From Lachnospiraceae bacterium (GTDB lineage: Bacteria > Bacillota > Clostridia > Lachnospirales > Lachnospiraceae): DNA of 64,000 nucleotides. The stretch covers positions 87,347 through 151,346 of the forward strand of contig SVFN01000006.1 in assembly GCA_015056815.1 (NCBI GenBank), given 5' to 3'. The position numbers were made by a program, and so were the translations under genes. This document shows positions 1-8,579 of the stretch, piece after piece (the first letter of the stretch is position 1; each line of letters begins with the position of its first letter). The notes under the pieces are model-generated. The model saw only the letters and a program-made list of their open reading frames with translations, was not told the DNA's origin and searched no databases.

Positions 1-3000
1 AAAGTCTGAACCACCCGACGGGATGTTTAAGGTCAGCTTCACCGCGCCGTTCCACGGATACTCGGTTTCCTGTTTTATATTGATTTCTTCACCGCCTACC
101 GTTAAATGACCGGTACTGCCGGAATACATATTCACAAATACATCTTTGTTGTGTACGGAATACATATAGCCGCTCGCCGCCGCGATGGTACGCATCAGGT
201 TGGGCGGACAGCAGGCACAGGCAAACCATGCACTTCTCGGATTACCGCCGTTTACCCGAAGAAGTGAACTGTAATAGAACAGATTTCCGTCCAGATTCTC
301 GCCGACCAGAATGGAGTTATACAGATTCTTCTCTACCATATCCGCATATTTGCCATCCTCATGCAAAAGGTTCATTCTCTGGTTCCAGTTCGCTGCCGCG
401 ATGGCCGCACAGATCTCGATATAGGACTGATCGGGCGGAAGATCGTAATCCGCACCAAATCCCTCTGAGGAGCTGGTCGCCGTTGCCGAACCGATACCAC
501 CTGTGATATAGGTCTTTTTCTGTGTCACGGAATCCCAGATCGTATCCAGGCTCTTGATATAAGCATCCCTGTCTTCATCACCCTCCGGAAGCATCGTTGC
601 CACATCTGTCACACCGGTGTAGAAATAGTTCGCACGCACTGCATGACCGACTGCATTCGTCTCCTCCTTAAACGGTGTCGCATCCTGTGAATACTCTCCG
701 CCGTGATACCCGCTCTCGCGCTGGGACGAATTCTCTCCACGTCGGTCAATGAGGAGCTTCGCCGTATCATAATACTTCTGTCCGGCACCTTCGCCTTCGT
801 ACTCCTCTGCCAGCTTGCCGAATTTCACAAGGGCAAGCTCGATCTCCTCATGTCCCGGGACCTCATGTCTCGTTCCGTCCGGTCCAAACAGGGAAACGAT
901 CTCATCTGCGAAGCGATGCCCTGCCACATACAGTCTGTAATCCGGGGATCCGATTCCTTCTCTGTAACGGGTATAGGCTACCACACCCTCCAGGAAATGA
1001 CCGGCATTGTACATCTCATGATTGGAAAGCTCCCACCAGCGATGTGTGCCGGGCTTCCCGCCTCCGGAGAAGGTCTGGCTTCTTAAGGTAAATAAGGTAT
1101 CGATATATCCGTCCGCATACTGTACCTTCTCGATCTTTTCGATCCAACTGTCCAGCTTCGCCTGCAGCTCTTCTCTCTTTTTGACCACTTCCGGATCCTG
1201 ATCATTCTGCGTCGCGGAAAGCGTATACGAGATTGCTTCGATGCTCTTATAAATGTCGGAATCCTGGAATACATAGCCGCTGAAAGCATTATACGGCTGT
1301 CCGTTCAGCTTTTTGATGGCATTGTCAAAGTTCGGCTCCCCTCCAGATGCCGCTTCAATCTTCTGGATCGCCACATTCAGAGAAGTCATGGCGTTTGTCA
1401 CCTGTCGCTTGTTCCAGAAGCTGTTTTCAAACTGTACATTTTCAAAGGTAACGCTGCTGTTGGAGCTGCCTTCTTTTACTGGAGCCTTTACTGTGATCTG
1501 TGCCTTTGCCTCATAGTCGGTACCGTTATAGCTTGCCGTTCCTTTGACCGTAAAGGTACTGCCGGCCTTGGCATAAGCAGACGGATCTACACTCTCCCAG
1601 GTAACCGGGATCAGTCTGTCATTGAAGCTCTCCGCAAAGTCATATTTTCCGCCGGTACTTGTCGTAGGCTCATCGAACTGGATTCCCTTCGCCACAACGG
1701 AATCCGGAAGGATCGGTTTCACCCCTTCTGCCGTCGTCGTCACATAGGTCTCGATCGCATCCGCTTTTTCATCCGTCACCGTAATATTTACAGTCGCTGT
1801 TTTGGTCACGCCGTTTGCGCTGACCTTAAACTGAATGGTCGCAGTACCTTCTTTCAGCGCCTTGATCGTCGCACTGGTCTGATCCGCAGCACCGTCAATC
1901 TCAACAATATCCGCACCGTTTGTTACAGACCATTCACAGGAAGCAGCCTCCGTCAGACTTGCGGGAGTCACGACACCGGTCAGTTCCATGGTACTGCCGG
2001 GTGCAAGTTTCCCGCCTCCGGTGATTGAAGCCCCTGTCAGTTCTTCTGTCAATGGTGCATTGTAAACCTCCCACTCACTGATCCCGACACCGGTGGCACC
2101 ACTGGCATCTCTTTCGATGGTCAATCGTAATGCTGTTGTTGTAACTTCGTCAAAGTTTAGAATATTCCATACCCCGTCGGCGCCGTCCACACCACCGTGA
2201 GATACTCCGACCTCGCCGATTTCTTTCCAATCTTCCCCATCCAGGTAAGAAAGCGTGGCTTTCTTTGGAAATACAACGCCTCCGTCGTTGTAAGCCCACC
2301 ACATCACGCGCATGGAGGAAACGGTCTGTGGCTCATCCCAGGTCAGCGTTACCGGCATCGGATAATCGCTTGCGGGTGCGTTCCAGCAGTTCCAGCTTGT
2401 AGAAGAATCTCCGCCTGCCAGCTTGCCGTCATTGATGCAGGTGGTCTTGACACCGTAAATATTCGTATAGGCTGCAGAAGCCGTCGCCGCCAGTGCCAGA
2501 TTGACCGGTTTCTCCGGTTCGTCTCCTGTTTTTTTCTCTACGGTCACGTTATAGCTTTTAGTGACCGTTTCGCCCATAAATGTGAAAGTTGCGGTCAATT
2601 CAACAGATGTATCCGCATCCTGACGTGTCACAACAGCTTTTCCATCCTCTATTTTGATCGCTGCATTACCGGATTGCCATGTCACATCCACACCGTTTGC
2701 CTTGGATGGCAGGTCAAAATCCGCCGAAGCCTTCTGGGGAAGTGTGAGACCTGCCGCAGCATCCTTCAACAGCGCAACTGCATCTTCAACATGATATACT
2801 TCCCACTCGCTGATCCCGAGACCGGTTGAACCGGTTGCATCTCTTTCGACACTGAGTCTGAGCGCAGTCGTTGTCACAGCATCAAAGGTAAGATTGTTCC
2901 ATACACCATTTGCACCGTTTACGTCACCATGCTCAACTCCCACCTCGCCGATTTCTTTCCATTCTTCTCCATCCAGATAAGAAAGCGTTGCTTTTTTGGG

Positions 3001-3390
3001 GAATGCGACTCCGCCGCCGTCTGCCCACCACATCACACGCATGGAGGAAACGGTCTGTGCCTCATCCCAGGTCAGTGTCACCGGCATGGGATAGTCCGTC
3101 TCCTTGGCATCCCAGCAGTTCCAGCTCGTAGCCGCATTTGCATCCGCAAGAGCACCGTCGTTGATCGACGACTCTTTAATACCCCATACATTGGTGTGGC
3201 CGGCCGTTGCCGTTGCCGTCAGCGCCAGATTGACCGCTCCGCCTCCTTCCGTTTCTCTTTGGATCTGTTTCACTGCCGCCCCCCGCGAGACGGTTGCTGC
3301 TGTGGCGGATACCGCCAGTGATGACGGTGTCTCTGCTGTAAACAGCATTGCCGCAGCCAACAGCACACACATTACTTGTTTTGCTTTCAT
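1..3390 (-). CDS. Secreted GH127-type beta-L-arabinofuranosidase with duplicated carbohydrate-binding domains (3' end outside window)
   Basis: The reading frame is open from the ATG at 3390 to the left edge, giving at least 1130 residues, with a GGAAAG ribosome-binding site about 10 nt upstream. Order seen: Sec signal peptide (about 1-35), a discoidin/F5-8C-like domain (about 53-195), an Ig-like stretch, a second near-identical F5-8C-like domain (about 290-430), two more bacterial Ig-like modules, then the catalytic domain from about residue 625. The zinc/catalytic signature of GH127 is visible: E992-x-C994 (IEIC) and C1060-C1061 (CACCPPN), matching the Glu and Cys residues known from HypBA1. 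This family removes beta-L-arabinofuranosyl units from hydroxyproline-linked or other plant arabinosides outside the cell. The gene lies 78 nt downstream of another enzyme of the same clan, so they probably share a regulon. The exact substrate is not determinable here. Confidence 0.9.
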   Translation of the reverse strand, partial: MKAKQVMCVLLAAAMLFTAETPSSLAVSATAATVSRGAAVKQIQRETEGGGAVNLALTATATAGHTNVWGIKESSINDGALADANAATSWNCWDAKETDYPMPVTLTWDEAQTVSSMRVMWWADGGGVAFPKKATLSYLDGEEWKEIGEVGVEHGDVNGANGVWNNLTFDAVTTTALRLSVERDATGSTGLGISEWEVYHVEDAVALLKDAAAGLTLPQKASADFDLPSKANGVDVTWQSGNAAIKIEDGKAVVTRQDADTSVELTATFTFMGETVTKSYNVTVEKKTGDEPEKPVNLALAATASAAYTNIYGVKTTCINDGKLAGGDSSTSWNCWNAPASDYPMPVTLTWDEPQTVSSMRVMWWAYNDGGVVFPKKATLSYLDGEDWKEIGEVGVSHGGVDGADGVWNILNFDEVTTTALRLTIERDASGATGVGISEWEVYNAPLTEELTGASITGGGKLAPGSTMELTGVVTPASLTEAASCEWSVTNGADIVEIDGAADQTSATIKALKEGTATIQFKVSANGVTKTATVNITVTDEKADAIETYVTTTAEGVKPILPDSVVAKGIQFDEPTTSTGGKYDFAESFNDRLIPVTWESVDPSAYAKAGSTFTVKGTASYNGTDYEAKAQITVKAPVKEGSSNSSVTFENVQFENSFWNKRQVTNAMTSLNVAIQKIEAASGGEPNFDNAIKKLNGQPYNAFSGYVFQDSDIYKSIEAISYTLSATQNDQDPEVVKKREELQAKLDSWIEKIEKVQYADGYIDTLFTLRSQTFSGGGKPGTHRWWELSNHEMYNAGHFLEGVVAYTRYREGIGSPDYRLYVAGHRFADEIVSLFGPDGTRHEVPGHEEIELALVKFGKLAEEYEGEGAGQKYYDTAKLLIDRRGENSSQRESGYHGGEYSQDATPFKEETNAVGHAVRANYFYTGVTDVATMLPEGDEDRDAYIKSLDTIWDSVTQKKTYITGGIGSATATSSSEGFGADYDLPPDQSYIEICAAIAAANWNQRMNLLHEDGKYADMVEKNLYNSILVGENLDGNLFYYSSLLRVNGGNPRSAWFACACCPPNLMRTIAAASGYMYSVHNKDVFVNMYSGSTGHLTVGGEEINIKQETEYPWNGAVKLTLNIPSGGSDF

Positions 3391-3419
3391 AGTTTTCTTT
3401 CCTTTCTTTTTTATAGTAT

Positions 3420-3449
3420 CTGCCCGGGGCTTTTGCGCCCCCCGGACAG
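3420..3449. terminator. GC-rich hairpin between the two arabinofuranosidase genes
   Basis: The arms CTGCCCGGGGC and GCCCCCCGGACAG form a strong stem with a 6-nt loop, with one mismatch and one bulge. On the minus strand it is followed by A-rich rather than T-rich sequence, so it is not a classical intrinsic terminator. It may be an intercistronic stabilising or attenuating hairpin. Confidence 0.35.
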
Positions 3450-3468
3450 TTACGATACTTTATTGGTT

Positions 3469-6400
3469 TTATTTGATCTTTACTTTCACCGTCTTTGAAA
3501 AATCGGAAGTAACGTTCTTTCCGTTTAGTTTTGCGAAGGCCTTTACTTTATAGAAGTACGTTCCCTTCTTCATTTTCTTGAATACCTTCTTTAAGTTCTT
3601 CGCAGACCTCACGGTTGCCACCTTTTTAAACTTCCCGTTCTTCTTCGCAGCGCGGTAAATCTCATAGCCCTGTGCTCCGGCTACCTTCTTACAAGTGATC
3701 GTCACCTGTTTTTTCTTTCCATTTACCTTTGCTTTTACCTTGGACGGTTTGGCAAGGGTTGTGGCCACAGGTGTCGTCGGAGTCGTAACACTGCCGCCGG
3801 TGGAAGGTTTGTCATTTCCGCCGGAAGGAGTCGGTGCGGGTGTCGGTGTATCCGATCCGCTTTCCTTCTTTTTCAGTGCTTCTTTGGCATTCTTTACTGC
3901 CGCTACCGCCGCTTTGATCTCCTGTGCCGTCGCATCTTCTTTCTCCAGCACTTCCTTTAGTCCTTCCACTGCCTTTGCAAATTCTGCATAGCTTTCAGAA
4001 GTAAACTCATCTGCCGTGATCGTTGCCGCATCTTCTGCAACGCCCTGTGCCTCTGTAATTGCTTCCTCTTTCGCCGCTTCTTCTTCCGTCATCTCATAGC
4101 TGACTTTCCAGCGGTAAATGCCCATGGCTTGTGAACCGCTTCTGACTGTCATCACCAGCTTCACGCTGTCTGTCTGTACCGTATCCAACAGGATCGTATT
4201 GTAAGCATCTTTCTTGCTCGCATCGGAAAGAGCGGTCAGCATATTCGCCTCCTGCCACTCTCCCTTTGCATCCTGATACAGCACCTTCATTGCCGAAGGA
4301 ATCTGTGTACCGGCACCATCGTCATACCAGAAGATGTCAAACCGGTTGAATTTCACCGGATTATCCCAGGAATATTGCAGATAATGCTCGCTGCCTTCGT
4401 CCTGCGGCCAGTTGCCCCAGCCTTTGCCGGTACCGTCTGCGGATTTCGTCGGTTCCCAGTCTTTGCACACGCCGTCCACAGTCTCCCAGCTTGCTGTATA
4501 ATCAGAGCTTGCCGTCGCAGAAAATTCCAAATGTGCAGGGTCTGCTGCCGGAGGATTGATCAGTCCAAAGCTTCCCTCCACCGTCACATTCGCTTTCACA
4601 TTTTTAACCGTGTAGGTATTATCCTCACCGATTGTTACTGTCTCGCCGTTTACGATGAGTTTCTTCACCTTGTACCCCTCTGCCGGAGCCGCCGTGATCA
4701 CAAGATCCGTTCCTTCCTTTATCAGCTCGCCGCTTAAGGTAAAGGTACCGTATTTCGGTGTCGCGTTTGAGACCGTCGCCTCATACCATGCACTTCCGTC
4801 GTCCGCCGCCGTGATCACTTTGAAGTAAGCGTCATAAGCCTCTGTCGCAAATTCCGGTGAGAACATCGGTGCAAACTGATATTTGTTGGCCGTCAGATTC
4901 GGCAGCTTCGTGGTCGGATTGACACTCGCCTTCACGGAATCGGGAAGATTCGCGGAGAGTACCAGTGTCTTCCAGTTCGTGCTGCTCTCCTTTGCTGCCA
5001 TGACAAACGGGCCGTACATTAAGCTTGCCACAGTGGAAGTACCGATCTGATCCGGCGTCTTGTCCAGATGGATCGTCCACGGCATATGGATGTCGATCAC
5101 ATCGCCCGCTTTGATATCCTTTAATCTGAAATAAGTGCTGACCGCAGGCTTCTCTGCCTTCACTTCACCGTTTACTTTGACTTCAAATCCTTCCGTCGCC
5201 CAATAGGGAACTCGTAACAGCATGTCAAAACTCTGTGTCGGTATTCCATTCATCGCTTCTACCTTAAGCTGAGTGTCTTCCGACGGATACTGCATCGTTT
5301 GTACGACTTTGACGCCTTTTGCTCCCCAGGTAACGGTAGTCGGCATATAAAGTCCGACGTAAAGCTCGTTTGCCGTCTTCACATAAGCTGCCTCCTGGTA
5401 TTTCACATGGTTCTCCATACCGGTGCCGTGACAGCAGGTGAAAGAATCATAATCGCCGCCGTACCCTCTGGTCGATCCCGGTCCGATCGGCAGCATATAG
5501 GTCGTTCCGTTGTGGCGGTACGCTGTCACGTTCGGCGTCTGGGACGCTAAGATCTGATTCGTGAGGGTTCTCTCATAATAATCCATATAATCCGCGTTGG
5601 ACGGATCGTAGTTATTCAGCATCTTCGTCAGCTTCAACAGATTGTAAGCCGCACAGGTCTCACAGTTGGTAGTACCGGAAATACTGTTTGCCTGTCTGTA
5701 AGGCTGTGTGAATTTCTCGCCGGTACCCACGCCGCCGATGGAATACGCATATCTGGAAACAACCATCTGCCAGAAGTTCTCCGCGATATCATAATACTTC
5801 ACCTCCGGCTCACCCTTCTGTACCGTCGCCTCATAGGTCTTAAGCGCGCCGATGATCTGCGGAATATGCTGGTTGGCATGTCTGCCCTGGATATCGTCCA
5901 CGTTCACTGCCAGCTTGTCAAAGAATTTCGTGTTGTCAAATAATTTAGCGCCTTTTAAGAAGGTCTCATCCTCCGTATACAGATACAGGGTTGCCAGGGA
6001 TTCGTTGAAGCCGCCAAACTCTCCCGCAATGTACATATCCCACATCTTCGTAAGCTGTTCCTGCGAGCAGGCGTTCAGCCTGTTGCATACCCATTTGCCG
6101 AGAGCCTCCGCCGTCTCCAGCGCTTCCTCATTGCCGGTATAGGTGTAAGCATCCAAAAGCCCCGCCATGATCTTATGTAAGGTATAATACGGCGCCCAGA
6201 TCTGTGCATATGGTGTGTATTTCTCCAACAATGCAAACTGATCCGGCGAATAAGCGCTTAAGAAACCTTCGCCCCACTCGTTCGGGTTCGTGCTCCATAC
6301 GGACTGATCCACGCCCTTTGAGGTAAAGGCTGCCGCATCCCCCTTGGAGAGCTTCTGCATTTCTCTGAGCTCATGGATCACATAATCCAGATTCTCCTTG

Positions 6401-8292
6401 ATCGTCTCATCCTTCGTGGAAGCATAGGCTAAAGACAATGCGGAAAGATAATGTCCGGTGGAATGCCCTCTCAGAAGTCCTGTCGGCTCATCCCATCCGC
6501 CCAAAGGACTGACGTTTTTGATCTTATCGGTCATTCCAAAGGTCTTGTAGAAGTTGTATAACATTCTGTCTTTGTCAAGCAGCTTCAGATAAGCCAGATC
6601 CCTGTCGCGGTTCTCGGTCAAAATCGAGCCCTCACCGTCCAGTGAGATATCGGTCAAATCAAAGTTGGAAGAAACCACCGTTTTTGCCACTTCTTCCTTG
6701 TCAACAACCGTCACGTTCGCTGTGAGCTTTTCCTTCTCATCGACGATGCTTCCCTCGACGGTAAAGTTTCCTTCCTCGCTGTATTTTTCAGCATCGATCG
6801 CTGCCGGCCAGACTGCCTTTACCCTGCCTTCGCTTCCGTCCGAATAGTGAACCCGCACGAAATTCGGCAGCAAAGGACTGTGTCCTTTCAGGGTTACTAC
6901 CTCGATCTTATCCACTTCACTGATGGCTACCGCTTCCTTATAGGCAAGCACTGTCGCATCAAAGGAGACTTCTTTGCTCTTATCATTCTTCTTCACGGTC
7001 GCGATGAGTCTGCCTGTGGCATTTTCACTTCCGACTTCCGGTCTTTTGACGATCGCCTGTGCACCCTCTACCGTGATCGCAGAGTTTTCACTTTTCCAGG
7101 TGACCACAGAACCGTTTTTACCGGTAAGCGGCAGTACAAAATCAGACATCAGGGCAGTCAGATCCGGTACCTCTCCCACCAAACCTTCTGCATCCTGTTC
7201 CACCACTGCCTGGTCTGACAGCTCTGCCAAAACAGTTACCGGAAATTCTTTGGTGTCGGATTTACCCTGATAGGTGATCGTTGCCTTCAGACTGCCTGCG
7301 GCATCACTCTGTCCCACTGCCGGTCGTGTGATCTTCGCCTTGCCGTCCGTGATGGTAATCGCACTGTTTGTACTTTCCCAGGTAATAGCCGATCCGTTCG
7401 CTCCCTTTTTGGGAAGCTCCAGATCCTCTGTGACCGCTGAGAGATCTCCAAGTACCAGTTCTGCCTTGTCCGCTGCCACGATCCCTTCGTCCGTCACATC
7501 ATACATGGCAGAGATCTCCTCTGCCGAAAGTGCCTTGTCATAAATCTTGATCTCCGCAAACTCTCCCGCTGTCGGAGCATCGCCAAAATTACTGTAACCG
7601 ACATAATTGCCGGTGGTCTCACCAAGATCCGCGATCTGTATCCCCGTATCCTTTGTGCCGACTAACTGTCCATTCTCATACAAAGACATCTGTGTGCCAT
7701 CCATGACAACCGTGGTAAGCACCCAGCGGTTCTTCGCAATTCCCGCTCCCTTGCTGACGCCCGCCTCCTTTGACCAGCCGCCTGTGGTGATCGCCGAAGC
7801 GTAGCCTTTAAATCCTTCATTCGCTCCGTCTGAGAGCAGATACATATATTTGGACGTGCCTGTCCCGATATCCCAGATCCGCTGGTATGCGGTGTCTGTC
7901 GTAAGTCTTACCCACATACTGATGGTGGCGTCCTCACTCTGGTTCAACACGTTGTCCGGCAGTTTCAGATAGGTTCCGTCTGCTCCACCGGGAAGCTTCA
8001 ACGCTTTTACCTCTTTTCCGTAAAGATTGACATCGTGAATCTCATAATTGCCCTCCGGCTTCCCGTTAACACGGGCGATCTGCCCGGAATTCATATTGCC
8101 GGATGCATCGTTGATCTCCGTGGCAAAGCTGTTCTGCAACACGAAATCGTAATACAGCTTCAGTCCGTCTTCCGGATTTGCTGCTTTGACACGGGCCAGA
8201 CTGCCCATGCCGGAAAACGTCCCTGTGAATACAATAGCTGTACTTAATCCAAAGGACAGGATCCGTTTTCCAAGTGTGTGTTTCCCTCCCAT
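3469..8292 (-). CDS. Giant secreted GH127/GH146-type beta-L-arabinofuranosidase
   Basis: About 1607 residues. The start is placed at 8292 because GGAGAAGT lies 4 nt upstream; an ATG 24 nt further upstream has no such site and its codons contain this ribosome-binding site. Order: signal peptide; LamG/concanavalin-like domain (about 45-265); two atrophied bacterial Ig domains; an Ig domain with the PNxVxVxYSDG motif (about 460-530); catalytic (alpha/alpha)6 domain (about 545-1110); beta-rich modules; an F5-8C-like domain; a FIVAR-like helical segment; a Pro/Thr linker (PTPAPTPSGG); and a basic Fn3-like C-terminal module. The catalytic metal site is visible as CETC near residue 878 and FTCCHGTGMENH near residue 953, the latter typical of GH146/GH127 enzymes. 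Acts outside the cell on plant arabinan or arabinoproteins. The C-terminal module resembles that of the protease at 29973-31646. Confidence 0.9.
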   Translation of the reverse strand: MGGKHTLGKRILSFGLSTAIVFTGTFSGMGSLARVKAANPEDGLKLYYDFVLQNSFATEINDASGNMNSGQIARVNGKPEGNYEIHDVNLYGKEVKALKLPGGADGTYLKLPDNVLNQSEDATISMWVRLTTDTAYQRIWDIGTGTSKYMYLLSDGANEGFKGYASAITTGGWSKEAGVSKGAGIAKNRWVLTTVVMDGTQMSLYENGQLVGTKDTGIQIADLGETTGNYVGYSNFGDAPTAGEFAEIKIYDKALSAEEISAMYDVTDEGIVAADKAELVLGDLSAVTEDLELPKKGANGSAITWESTNSAITITDGKAKITRPAVGQSDAAGSLKATITYQGKSDTKEFPVTVLAELSDQAVVEQDAEGLVGEVPDLTALMSDFVLPLTGKNGSVVTWKSENSAITVEGAQAIVKRPEVGSENATGRLIATVKKNDKSKEVSFDATVLAYKEAVAISEVDKIEVVTLKGHSPLLPNFVRVHYSDGSEGRVKAVWPAAIDAEKYSEEGNFTVEGSIVDEKEKLTANVTVVDKEEVAKTVVSSNFDLTDISLDGEGSILTENRDRDLAYLKLLDKDRMLYNFYKTFGMTDKIKNVSPLGGWDEPTGLLRGHSTGHYLSALSLAYASTKDETIKENLDYVIHELREMQKLSKGDAAAFTSKGVDQSVWSTNPNEWGEGFLSAYSPDQFALLEKYTPYAQIWAPYYTLHKIMAGLLDAYTYTGNEEALETAEALGKWVCNRLNACSQEQLTKMWDMYIAGEFGGFNESLATLYLYTEDETFLKGAKLFDNTKFFDKLAVNVDDIQGRHANQHIPQIIGALKTYEATVQKGEPEVKYYDIAENFWQMVVSRYAYSIGGVGTGEKFTQPYRQANSISGTTNCETCAAYNLLKLTKMLNNYDPSNADYMDYYERTLTNQILASQTPNVTAYRHNGTTYMLPIGPGSTRGYGGDYDSFTCCHGTGMENHVKYQEAAYVKTANELYVGLYMPTTVTWGAKGVKVVQTMQYPSEDTQLKVEAMNGIPTQSFDMLLRVPYWATEGFEVKVNGEVKAEKPAVSTYFRLKDIKAGDVIDIHMPWTIHLDKTPDQIGTSTVASLMYGPFVMAAKESSTNWKTLVLSANLPDSVKASVNPTTKLPNLTANKYQFAPMFSPEFATEAYDAYFKVITAADDGSAWYEATVSNATPKYGTFTLSGELIKEGTDLVITAAPAEGYKVKKLIVNGETVTIGEDNTYTVKNVKANVTVEGSFGLINPPAADPAHLEFSATASSDYTASWETVDGVCKDWEPTKSADGTGKGWGNWPQDEGSEHYLQYSWDNPVKFNRFDIFWYDDGAGTQIPSAMKVLYQDAKGEWQEANMLTALSDASKKDAYNTILLDTVQTDSVKLVMTVRSGSQAMGIYRWKVSYEMTEEEAAKEEAITEAQGVAEDAATITADEFTSESYAEFAKAVEGLKEVLEKEDATAQEIKAAVAAVKNAKEALKKKESGSDTPTPAPTPSGGNDKPSTGGSVTTPTTPVATTLAKPSKVKAKVNGKKKQVTITCKKVAGAQGYEIYRAAKKNGKFKKVATVRSAKNLKKVFKKMKKGTYFYKVKAFAKLNGKNVTSDFSKTVKVKIK

Positions 8293-8336
8293 AAATACTT
8301 CTCCTTCCATATACAAAATCTTCGGCCTCTCCGTCT

Positions 8337-8356
8337 CCGGTTAAACGTTTAACCGG
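8337..8356. promoter_or_regulatory. Perfect 20-bp palindrome, probable LacI-family operator
   Basis: CCGGTTAAACGTTTAACCGG is self-complementary over all 20 bases and has the central CG dyad with flanking AAA/TTT typical of LacI/GalR and AraR-type operators. It lies 45 bp upstream of the arabinofuranosidase start at 8292 and downstream of a probable promoter, a position suited to sugar-responsive repression. No LacI-family gene is in the window, so the regulator must be elsewhere. Confidence 0.75.
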
Positions 8357-8414
8357 ATAACAAAAAAGAAAATGCAGATAGGACAAATTGCACTGTCTGC
8401 AACCGACATTTAGT

Positions 8415-8423
8415 ATTATATCA
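8415..8423 (-). promoter_or_regulatory. Extended -10 promoter for the arabinofuranosidase gene
   Basis: Read on the minus strand the sequence is TGATATAAT, a consensus extended -10 element. The -35 region 17 bp upstream (TTATCC) is poor, which is acceptable for an extended -10 promoter. Expected transcription start is near 8408, about 50 bp before the palindrome. Confidence 0.55.
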
Positions 8424-8522
8424 CAGCAATTTACAAAGGATAAGTGGAATTATTGACGATTTGAATTGGATATTTTTGGTGGTTTTTTATAGTCCTAAAG
8501 ACTTATGCCGTGTTTTTTACAC

Positions 8523-8559
8523 AAAATAACAGAAAGCGGTGTTTTCCACCGCTTTCTGT
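8523..8559 (-). terminator. Intrinsic terminator after the propeller/MFS gene
   Basis: Minus-strand stem ACAGAAAGCGGTG / CACCGCTTTCTGT (13 bp, loop of about 5 nt) followed by TATTTTGTGT. It begins about 20 nt after the stop codon of the gene ending at 8580, and closes the peptide-export gene series. Confidence 0.85.
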
Positions 8560-8579
8560 CATCTTGTGCAGGAACAATC

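Noticed and set aside
2197..2829. 210-residue plus-strand frame and other plus-strand frames inside 1-28 kb
   Set aside because: They run antisense to strongly supported genes, have Cys/Arg/His-rich translations typical of shadow frames, and lack start signals.
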